Shown here one piece after another: positions 1-5,640 of a stretch of DNA of 5,640 bases. The stretch is from Candidatus Margulisiibacteriota bacterium. Its GTDB lineage: Bacteria; Margulisbacteria; WOR-1; O2-12-FULL-45-9. Under the pieces are notes generated by a model that was not told the DNA's origin, ran no database searches, and saw only the letters and a list, made by a program, of their open reading frames with translations. A program made the translations under genes and the position numbers. The DNA is taken from the NCBI GenBank assembly GCA_028714935.1, contig JAQTLJ010000088.1, forward strand, positions 1 through 5,640, read 5' to 3'. Every line of letters begins with the position of its first letter. Position 1 is the stretch's first letter.

Positions 1-1159
1 CCCGGCCGTTCCCCTTGAAGTTCAAGGCGGCGTTGCCGATGTTTTCCAGCGCCAGGCCGAGCGTCAGGATGTCGCCAAAGTCATAATTAAAGCCGAGATC
101 GGTGCGCAGGGTGCTGGCCTGGTAAAAACCTTTATAAACCGCTTCGGCCACAACTTCCCCGGCCGGGACAGTGATCGTGTTTTTCTTATAGCCGGCTTCC
201 GTGCCGTAACGGTTCGGGTCCATTACCCAGCTCAAGGAGTCGCCTTCCTTGTTAGGATCAAAATCGGGCTGATAGATGTAGACGTCAGTCGTCCCGTCTT
301 TGACGATCCCCCGGGCGGTGTTGTTAATATTGGCGGTTGCGCTGATCGGGGTAAAATTCAAGCCGTAAGAAAGATCTTTCCATTTGCCGGCGCCGCTGAT
401 CGTGTAGCCGGGCTTAAGTGACAGCTCATTTCTCATCTCGGAAATGACGGTCAGCGGGATGTTAGACTTTTGGGACAGGAAGCCGCTCCACAGAGTTTGA
501 GAGGTCTTATAAGAATAGGTGGTGCCGCCTTCGCCGGTGTGGGTATAGGTTAGATAACCGCTGTTATCGATCGACAAGCCGGTCCCCATGAAATCAGAGC
601 TGTTCAGGAAATTCGCCTCCGCCTTGGCCATCATCGGGAAATTGCCGGAAATATCAGCCGTAAAGCCGGTATCGCTTTGGGTCAGGAAGCCGAAAGTTAG
701 CCAGTCGTTGAACTTGAAAGCCTGCTTGAATTTTAATCCGGTCGATTGCGTCTGATAGAACGCATAACCGGTGTGTTCGCGGGTGGCGACGGTGGAAACG
801 GCCGGGTCGCCGGTAAAAAAGTAGCCGACGCGGAAATTCTTATTATCCGTAAAAGTCTCCTGCCCATCAGTAGTTTCGTAGTTTCTGGTGTATCCCGGGA
901 CGTTGATCTCATTGATCAAGCCCAGGCTGGTCTGGGCATGGTCGATCTTGGCTAGCGAAGCCGGGTTCCACATGACTGTGTCTATCCCCTTTGATAAACT
1001 GGTATAGTAGTTGCCCAGGCCCGGGATAGCGTCCTCCTGCGGCGGTGTTCTGAGGGTAAATTTGCCGAAGGGGAAGTCTGTCCCGGGAACGGTTTGCGAC
1101 TGCGCTGAAGTTGCTGTCAGTAAGAGGAGAATGACTAAAACTAGCTTCGCGCGATCCAT
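1..1159 (-). CDS. Secreted outer-membrane beta-barrel protein, PorV/TraF-like (3' end missing)
   Basis: The frame is open from the ATG at 1159 to the left window edge: 386 codons, no stop, C-terminus missing. The N-terminus is a clear signal peptide: MDRAK, a hydrophobic core LVLVILLLL, then TATSA, with likely cleavage before QSQ. The mature part contains GLGNYYTSLSKGIDTVMWNP followed by ASLAKID. This resembles the 'G..GAY.A...D.....NPA.LA' N-terminal motif of PorV, TraF_2 and FadL-like barrels. After that come alternating polar and aromatic strands with Gly/Asn turns, and near the edge LGLALENIGN, a strand typical of these families. The substrate cannot be told; transport, secretion-system or structural roles are all possible. 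An ATG three codons upstream (1168) is in frame, but it lies inside the predicted -10 box, so I chose 1159. Neither ATG has a Shine-Dalgarno sequence. The gene is divergent from coaE. The coding call is solid, the barrel call likely, the family assignment tentative. Confidence 0.82.
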   Translation of the reverse strand, partial: MDRAKLVLVILLLLTATSAQSQTVPGTDFPFGKFTLRTPPQEDAIPGLGNYYTSLSKGIDTVMWNPASLAKIDHAQTSLGLINEINVPGYTRNYETTDGQETFTDNKNFRVGYFFTGDPAVSTVATREHTGYAFYQTQSTGLKFKQAFKFNDWLTFGFLTQSDTGFTADISGNFPMMAKAEANFLNSSDFMGTGLSIDNSGYLTYTHTGEGGTTYSYKTSQTLWSGFLSQKSNIPLTVISEMRNELSLKPGYTISGAGKWKDLSYGLNFTPISATANINNTARGIVKDGTTDVYIYQPDFDPNKEGDSLSWVMDPNRYGTEAGYKKNTITVPAGEVVAEAVYKGFYQASTLRTDLGFNYDFGDILTLGLALENIGNAALNFKGNGR

Positions 1160-1166
1160 TAACCGC

Positions 1167-1195
1167 ATTCTATTTTAATTAATTATTTTTGTCAA
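1167..1195 (-). promoter_or_regulatory. Sigma70-type promoter of the barrel gene
   Basis: On the minus strand there is a perfect -35 box TTGACA (1195-1190), a 17-base AT-rich spacer, and a -10 box TAGAAT (1172-1167), five of six bases matching TATAAT. Seven to eight bases further on are A1160 and A1159, and A1159 is the first base of the ATG. The transcript would therefore be leaderless or nearly so. The upstream in-frame ATG at 1168-1166 overlaps the -10 box and would not be transcribed from this promoter. The -35 lies on the same bases as the -35 of the coaE promoter on the other strand. The call rests on sequence match and spacing alone. Confidence 0.7.
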
Positions 1196-1217
1196 GGTTA
1201 ATCCCGCGTGTTATAAT
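1189..1217 (+). promoter_or_regulatory. Sigma70-type promoter of coaE-uvrB, extended -10
   Basis: The -35 box is TTGTCA (1189-1194, five of six consensus bases). After a 17-base spacer comes a perfect TATAAT (1212-1217). TG at 1209-1210, followed by one base, gives an extended -10 element. The coaE ATG begins at 1227, nine bases after the -10 box. A start at the purines A1226 or A1227 would give a leaderless mRNA, and even a start at the usual seven-base distance leaves only about three leader bases. No Shine-Dalgarno could be present on such a transcript. Its -35 is the near-complement of the barrel gene's -35, so the two promoters should exclude one another. Confidence 0.78.
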
Positions 1218-1226
1218 CACGGTCTA

Positions 1227-1799
1227 ATGCCCATCATCGGATTAACCGGTCCGGCCGCCGCCGGCAAAAGTGAGGTGGCCAGGCTGCTGAAGCGGCGCGG
1301 CGCTTTTGTCATCGAAGCCGACCAGGTCGCCCATACATTATATAATACCCAGTCCCCCGTCTGGCATGAGCTGGTCAGGGTGTTTGGCTCCAGGATATTG
1401 ATGAGGGGCGGGAAAATCAACCGGAAGAGGCTGGGAGAGATCGTCTTTGCCGACAGGGGAAAACTAAAACAATTGAATGCGATCGCCCATCCCGCTCTCA
1501 AAGCGTCAATTGTGCAACAACTCGAAACTCGCGACCCGCGACTCGAGACAGTGGTTATCAATGCAGCCGTATTAAAAGAGATCGGTTTGTTGGACCAGGT
1601 TGATAAAGTCTGGGTGGTGATCGCCCCAAAGGAAATGCGGCTCAAACGGCTGGTCAAATCCGGGTTCTCAAAAGAGGAGGCACTGCGCCGGATCAATGCT
1701 CAGCCTTCTCAGGCCGAATACTTGAAAATCGCGGATGTGGTCATCAAGAACGAGGGGACGTTGAAGCAATTAAATGCAAAAGTTCAAGCTTGTCTCTGA
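1227..1799 (+). CDS. coaE: Dephospho-CoA kinase
   Basis: CoaE is a cytoplasmic P-loop kinase that phosphorylates the 3'-hydroxyl of dephospho-CoA with ATP, the last step of coenzyme A synthesis. The 190-residue length is normal for the family (E. coli about 206). The protein starts MPIIGLTGPAAAGKS: the Walker A motif is G8-x4-G13-K14-S15, close to the N-terminus as expected, which supports the ATG at 1227. EADQVAH (30-36) is the usual DAD segment with the first Asp replaced by Glu. INRKRLGEIVFAD (64-76), HP at 88-89, the lid-side segment RLKRLVKSGFSKEEALRRI and ADVVIKNEG (169-177) follow in family order. The usual PLLFE stretch reads AAVLKE (113-118), a divergent form. The loop before it is encoded by a repeat-like sequence at 1520-1549. 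coaE is first in a likely operon with uvrB, overlapping it by 26 bases. In several bacteria coaE sits beside DNA repair or replication genes such as polA and mutM, so this neighbour is not surprising. Confidence 0.95.
   Translation: MPIIGLTGPAAAGKSEVARLLKRRGAFVIEADQVAHTLYNTQSPVWHELVRVFGSRILMRGGKINRKRLGEIVFADRGKLKQLNAIAHPALKASIVQQLETRDPRLETVVINAAVLKEIGLLDQVDKVWVVIAPKEMRLKRLVKSGFSKEEALRRINAQPSQAEYLKIADVVIKNEGTLKQLNAKVQACL
1520..1549 (+). repeat. Short direct and inverted repeat inside coaE
   Basis: ACTCGAAAC (1520-1528) recurs as ACTCGAGAC (1541-1549), exactly 21 bases (seven codons) apart, so the reading frame is kept and the protein shows LET-RDPR-LET at residues 99-108. The same stretch can fold: CTCGA (1521-1525) pairs with TCGAG (1543-1547), and inside it TCGCG (1529-1533) pairs with CGCGA (1537-1541) around a three-base loop. 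The repeat encodes the surface loop between the helix after the HP motif and the next beta strand. Compared with E. coli CoaE the loop is only about two residues longer, so a large insertion is not shown. It could be a degenerate dispersed palindromic repeat or a chance structure. Confidence 0.5.
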
Positions 1800-3744
1800 T
1801 TTTAAGCCGCGCGGTGATCAGCCAAAAGCTATTGACCAACTGGTAAAAGGATTGGATGCCGGGAACAAGCGCCAGACTCTCCTGGGGATCACCGGTTCCG
1901 GCAAAACCTTTACCATGGCCAACGTCATCCAGGCGGTACAGCGGCCGACATTAGTGATCTCTCCGAATAAAACATTAGCTGCTCAGCTCTGCCAGGAGTT
2001 TCGTACTTTCTTCCCGCACAACGCGGTTGAATATTTTGTCAGCTATTACGATTATTACCAGCCGGAAGCTTATATCCCGCAGACCGATACGTATATTGAA
2101 AAGGACTCTTCGATCAATGATGAGCTTGACCGCCTGCGGCATGAGGCGACGATGTCGCTCCTGACCAGGAAGGACGTGATCGTTGTCGCTTCTGTCTCGT
2201 GTATTTATAGTTTAGGCACTCCCAAGGATTACTTGAAGGCGGTCTTGACCTTAAGGGTGGGGGAAACGCACGACCGGGAAGAGATCGTTAAGCATTTGGT
2301 TTCGGTTAAATATGAAAGAAATGATTATGAATTGAAACGGGGCCGCTTTCGCGTGCGCGGCGACATGATCGAGATCCTCCCCGCGTATGAAAAAAACCTG
2401 CTCCGGATCGAATTGGACGGTGATAAGATCGCCAAGCTGACTGAGCTTGAGCCGATCGCCGGGAAAAAACTGGCGGAAAGAGAATACGCGGCGATCTTTC
2501 CGGGAACGCATTACCTGACCTTTGAAGACCGGCTTGATGCGGCGATCCAGTCGATCCAGAAAGAGCTGGCCTGGCAGCTGGAAGAGCTTCGTAAGGCTAA
2601 CAAGCTGGTTGAAGCGCAACGTTTGGAGCAAAGGACGAAATATGATCTTGAGATGATCAGGGAGATGGGGTATTGCTCGGGCATCGAGAATTATTCCCGG
2701 CATTTTGACGGCCGCCAGCCGGGAGAGCCGCCGTCGACCCTGATCGATTATTTCCCCGAAGACTTCATCCTGTTCATTGATGAGTCCCATGTCACGGTTC
2801 CCCAACTGCACGCGATGTATAACGGCGACCGGGCCAGAAAAGACACTCTGGTTGATTTTGGTTTCCGGCTCCCTTCAGCGCGCGACAATCGCCCGTTCAA
2901 GTTCGAGGAGTTCGAACAGCGGATCAAGCAGACGGTTTTTGTCTCGGCCACGCCGGGCGCTTACGAGCGCCAGCAGTCCGACCAGATCGTTGAGCAGATC
3001 ATCCGGCCGACCGGGCTGATCGATCCGGCGGTAGAAATGCGGCCGGCGGAAGGGCAGGTTGCAGACCTGCTCAAGGAAATCAAGGGAAGAGTTGAACGCA
3101 AAGAAAGGGTTTTAGTAACTACCCTGACCAAGCGAATGGCGGAAGACCTGGCAGAGTATCTGAATGAGGCGGGAATTAAAGTTCGGTATCTGCATTCCGA
3201 TGTTGAAACGCTTGACCGGATCGAGATCCTGCGCGGCTTGCGGCTGGGGGAATTTGATGTGCTGGTCGGCATCAATCTATTGCGGGAAGGCCTGGATCTG
3301 CCGGAAGTTTCGCTGGTCGCGATCCTCGATGCTGACAAAGAAGGTTTTCTCAGGGCCGAGACTTCGCTCATCCAGACGATCGGCCGCGCTTCAAGGAATA
3401 TCAACGGCACGGTCCTCTTATACGCGGAAAAGATGACCGATTCGATGAAACGGGCGATGGCGGAGACGAACCGGCGGCGGAAACTTCAGATCGAATTCAA
3501 CGAAAAGAACGGCATTACGCCGCAGACGATCGTCAAAGCGATCCACGATATCAGCGACCGCATTAGAGAAAGCAAGATCGCCGAGATCAAACGACTGAAA
3601 GAATTCGTGCCGCAGAACGAGGTGCCGGAGCTTATCCGGGCGCTGGAAGAAGAGATGCAGATGGCGGCGACCGAGCTCAATTTCGAGCAGGCGGCGGCGA
3701 TCAGGGACCGGATCAAAGAGCTGAAGAAAGCGTTTGGGATCTGA
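1774..3744 (+). CDS. uvrB: UvrABC excinuclease subunit B
   Basis: UvrB is the damage-verifying helicase-like subunit of nucleotide excision repair. UvrA loads it on DNA, and it then recruits UvrC for incision. All 656 residues are present, a normal length. Visible in order: FKLVSDFKPRGDQPKAI near the start; Walker A GITGSGKT (38-45); the beta-hairpin YYDYYQPEAY (91-100) that inserts between DNA strands; EKDSSINDELDRLRHEAT (109-126); the UvrA-interaction domain (about 160-250) with YERNDYELKRGRFRVRGD; FDGRQPGEPP (311-320); Walker B DESH (336-339); SATPG (391-395); the C-terminal helicase lobe with NLLREGLDLPE and motif VI QTIGRASRN (534-542); and a C-terminal UVR coiled coil (about 617-652), which contacts UvrC. 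An in-frame TAA directly precedes the ATG at 1774, so no longer start exists. The ribosome-binding signal is weak: GAAG at 1763-1766, or a distant GAGGGG at 1752-1757. Translational coupling to coaE is likely. No key residue is missing. uvrA and uvrC are not in the window. Confidence 0.99.
   Translation: MQKFKLVSDFKPRGDQPKAIDQLVKGLDAGNKRQTLLGITGSGKTFTMANVIQAVQRPTLVISPNKTLAAQLCQEFRTFFPHNAVEYFVSYYDYYQPEAYIPQTDTYIEKDSSINDELDRLRHEATMSLLTRKDVIVVASVSCIYSLGTPKDYLKAVLTLRVGETHDREEIVKHLVSVKYERNDYELKRGRFRVRGDMIEILPAYEKNLLRIELDGDKIAKLTELEPIAGKKLAEREYAAIFPGTHYLTFEDRLDAAIQSIQKELAWQLEELRKANKLVEAQRLEQRTKYDLEMIREMGYCSGIENYSRHFDGRQPGEPPSTLIDYFPEDFILFIDESHVTVPQLHAMYNGDRARKDTLVDFGFRLPSARDNRPFKFEEFEQRIKQTVFVSATPGAYERQQSDQIVEQIIRPTGLIDPAVEMRPAEGQVADLLKEIKGRVERKERVLVTTLTKRMAEDLAEYLNEAGIKVRYLHSDVETLDRIEILRGLRLGEFDVLVGINLLREGLDLPEVSLVAILDADKEGFLRAETSLIQTIGRASRNINGTVLLYAEKMTDSMKRAMAETNRRRKLQIEFNEKNGITPQTIVKAIHDISDRIRESKIAEIKRLKEFVPQNEVPELIRALEEEMQMAATELNFEQAAAIRDRIKELKKAFGI
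3713..3744. other. Convergent coding overlap of uvrB and the transglutaminase gene
   Basis: The last ten codons and the stop of uvrB share 32 bases with the antisense end of the transglutaminase-like gene, whose TGA lies at 3715-3713. Both frames continue cleanly into the overlap: uvrB ends KELKKAFGI and the other protein ends ALRSQTLSSAL. No GC-rich hairpin followed by a T-run is visible on either side, so transcripts probably run into each other's gene or end by a Rho-type mechanism. Confidence 0.85.
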
Positions 3745-5640
3745 GAGCATGATAAATATTTATTAATAGATCTCTGGCGCTTTCTGAGGGAGCTGACAAT
3801 TTTCCGCTTTCGGTCACTCTTATAAAACTTCCCGCAATTTCCGGCCTGGCGAACAGCGGAATCTCGGTCAGCACTGAATCGCGGCCAACCGTCCTGGTGG
3901 TCCGTGAATCCGGCCGCTGCTGCATCACCCCATAGCGATGGTGGATATAATCAGCCAGGGCGCCTGCTTCTTTTAATCCGGAATAGGCAATGATCCCCAG
4001 TATTTCCATGACCATTTCCCAATCATTACTGCTGCCGGATAAATGGGTGGGGATGTTTGCCAGCTGGGCGGCCAAAGGTGTGACGTGTACAGGCAGGAGT
4101 TGCAACGGGACATCCGCCGGCTGCAATTCGGTTGCCCGGCCTTCGAGCCGGGAAACAGTGGCCGCCGCCTCAAGTGGTACGAAAACGATCTGGCCGTAAT
4201 CATTGGGTATTTCGATGACCACCCAAACATGGCTGTCTTTATCGGTTAATTCCTTTCCTTGGGCCCAATAGCCGGACGCCATGCGGGCGGGAATGCCGGC
4301 CTGGCGCAGGTATTCGCAGAGGACGTTGGCCAGTTGAACGCAGACCCCCTTGCCCAAATATTTGTCATCGCCAAGTTTATGGGCCAGCTCGAACAGTTCA
4401 TTGGCGCCTTTATATTTTCCTTTCCTTGAGATAAAGCGCTGGTATTCATGGGTCCGATTCGTGTCGTCAAGATACTGGTACCGCTCGTGGACAAAGCTGA
4501 CGATCTTCCGGATCGCGCTACGCAGGTTAAGCTGGCGCGCTTCGCCCAGCATTTGCCGGGCTTCCGCGGGCAGATGTTCGAATTTCATGGTCGGGCGGGT
4601 CAGATCTTCGTAGTGCTGCGGCCCCAGATGAGATCTGATGCCTGCTTGATAATCGGTCATGCCGGGGATGCCGAGATAAGGCTCGATCATTCTGAGCGAA
4701 TAACTGACCTCCACCGGAGAATCACCCGCGATTATTTTGTCCGCCGAAAAAGTGATGCGCGGTATGATCCCATCCATATAGATCAAACGGGGTGAGTCAA
4801 CCTGCCTGGAAAGCGAGACCCTGCTTATCTCACTGTACAAATTGCGGGGAAGCCGCACGATGTCTTCTGCAATAGGGTCGATCTCTGAAGTGACATGCAC
4901 GGTTTTTCCAAATGAGCTTCCCCCGATCCTTGCGCTCTCGAGCGGCAGCTCACAGCGCCAGGAGCAGGTCTTGGGGTCAAAAGTGTCCCCCAAATTGGTC
5001 AAGAGATAAGCGTGCGATCCATCAAGTTTATCGCTCAAACGCGCAATGACATTTCTCTTTCCTTTGGGATTTCCCGCTTCCGGCCCGATCCGGTCCGGAT
5101 CGGAGAGGGCGGCTTTTCGTTTGGTCCACCGGTCACGCAGAGAGAAATTGAAATTGCCGGCCAAACGGGGATCTTGAGCATGTTGGAAAACCTTTACCAG
5201 GTAGTCACAGAACCAGAAGGGAGCTTTTTCGACCGTTATTAAAGGATCGGACATGACCGCTAAATGTTCCGGGAGATCATGGATCACCGGTTTTACAAAA
5301 ACCCTGGAATGGATCGGATTAAAGAGAAATAACTCTTCGCCAAAATTGCTCAGTCTGTTCAAGCTGACTTCATCCGGTGATTTTGCGTAATCCTCGAGTT
5401 CCTGGATCACGCTCATGACCGTAATGGCATACTTTTTCAAGGCTGGATCCCCATGATCGATATATTTTCGCATGGTGGCTTTAACTATCGGCCGGGAAGT
5501 ATGATAAAGAAACCGGAAAGAAGCTTGCCCGCTGGGCTGATAGATATCGACCAGGGCCTGGCGCAAATTTTTTACAAAATCAAATCCCATCAGCAGGTCC
5601 AGATTGCTAAAGCCGTGCTCGTCCCTTCCGGGGAGCCGAA
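3713..5640 (-). CDS. Large transglutaminase-like protein (5' end beyond right edge)
   Basis: From the ATG at 5590 the frame gives 625 residues, but it stays open to the right edge. The 16 extra codons (RLPGRDEHGFSNLDLL before M) read as coding sequence and the ATG has no Shine-Dalgarno, so the true start probably lies outside. Numbering from that Met: residues 1-330 match no family I recognise and show no signal peptide or membrane helix. Residues about 335-480 form a transglutaminase-like (papain-fold) domain: a helix ending FVHERYQYLDD, then GKGVCVQLANVLCEYLRQAG followed by IPARMASGY with the nucleophile Cys417, then SHVWVVIEI with His454, then IVFVPLEAAAT, where the third residue appears to be Glu474 instead of Asp. 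Bacterial members act as proteases, amidases or crosslinkers; the substrate here cannot be inferred. The tail (480-625) is unassigned. A CxxxC pair is at 209-213. The gene is convergent with uvrB, so it is unlikely to be functionally tied to it. Confidence 0.88.
   Translation of the reverse strand, partial: RLPGRDEHGFSNLDLLMGFDFVKNLRQALVDIYQPSGQASFRFLYHTSRPIVKATMRKYIDHGDPALKKYAITVMSVIQELEDYAKSPDEVSLNRLSNFGEELFLFNPIHSRVFVKPVIHDLPEHLAVMSDPLITVEKAPFWFCDYLVKVFQHAQDPRLAGNFNFSLRDRWTKRKAALSDPDRIGPEAGNPKGKRNVIARLSDKLDGSHAYLLTNLGDTFDPKTCSWRCELPLESARIGGSSFGKTVHVTSEIDPIAEDIVRLPRNLYSEISRVSLSRQVDSPRLIYMDGIIPRITFSADKIIAGDSPVEVSYSLRMIEPYLGIPGMTDYQAGIRSHLGPQHYEDLTRPTMKFEHLPAEARQMLGEARQLNLRSAIRKIVSFVHERYQYLDDTNRTHEYQRFISRKGKYKGANELFELAHKLGDDKYLGKGVCVQLANVLCEYLRQAGIPARMASGYWAQGKELTDKDSHVWVVIEIPNDYGQIVFVPLEAAATVSRLEGRATELQPADVPLQLLPVHVTPLAAQLANIPTHLSGSSNDWEMVMEILGIIAYSGLKEAGALADYIHHRYGVMQQRPDSRTTRTVGRDSVLTEIPLFARPEIAGSFIRVTESGKLSAPSESARDLLINIYHALRSQTLSSAL

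Noticed and set aside
1160..1226. Possible riboswitch or other leader element between the divergent genes
   Set aside because: The region is only 67 bases long and is filled by the two promoters; predicted leaders are about zero to five bases, leaving no room.
1217..1696. 159-codon open frame antisense to coaE
   Set aside because: It lies wholly inside coaE, which has clear family motifs. The antisense protein is Ser/Thr/Leu-rich with no recognisable motif, as expected from reading this base composition backwards.
2251..2811. 186-codon open frame antisense to uvrB
   Set aside because: It lies entirely within conserved uvrB coding sequence. Its Arg/Phe/Leu-rich product shows no motif and no ribosome-binding site supports it.
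2340..3380. Dense GATC tetranucleotides in uvrB, suggesting a methylation-related signal
   Set aside because: They follow from frequent ATC isoleucine codons after codons ending in G; they show no clustering independent of codon use.
3752..3763. Perfect palindrome ATAAATATTTAT just after uvrB, a possible terminator
   Set aside because: It is AT-only with a six-base arm and no loop, has no T-run after it, and lies in the coding sequence (LINIYH) of the opposite gene. It would make a very weak hairpin.
3973..5242. Several 68-115-codon frames on both strands within the transglutaminase gene
   Set aside because: All are covered by the long minus-strand frame with the transglutaminase motifs; none has its own motif or start signal.

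Overview
The window comes from a bacterial chromosome of moderate GC content. The cell is probably diderm: the left-hand gene encodes a protein with a signal peptide and the alternating strand pattern of an outer-membrane beta-barrel. No gene fixes the taxonomy. The combination of a PorV/TraF-like barrel, a compact coaE-uvrB pair and near-leaderless starts would fit an uncultured lineage such as Margulisbacteria/WOR-1 or Elusimicrobiota, but that is a weak impression and not a result.

Layout: (1) Positions 1-1159, minus strand: the 5' part (386 codons) of a secreted beta-barrel gene that runs off the left edge. (2) Positions 1160-1226: a short divergent intergenic region with two back-to-back sigma70-type promoters whose -35 hexamers lie on the same bases of opposite strands. 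Each promoter places its predicted transcription start on or a few bases before the ATG of its gene. (3) Positions 1227-1799, plus strand: coaE, dephospho-CoA kinase. (4) Positions 1774-3744, plus strand: uvrB, the complete excision-repair damage-recognition subunit, overlapping coaE by 26 bases. (5) Positions 3713-5640, minus strand: a large transglutaminase-like protein, convergent with uvrB and overlapping it by 32 bases. Its reading frame stays open to the right edge, so the ATG at 5590 is probably internal.

coaE and uvrB look like one transcription unit driven from the promoter at 1189-1217. The shared -35 region implies that this unit and the barrel gene compete for RNA polymerase. The convergent 3' ends of uvrB and the transglutaminase gene leave no intergenic space for an ordinary terminator. 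I see no tRNA, rRNA, CRISPR array, insertion sequence or phage gene. I found no clearly new multi-gene system. The most unusual features are the promoter architecture at 1167-1217, a palindromic direct repeat inside coaE, and an apparent Cys-His-Glu variant of the transglutaminase triad.
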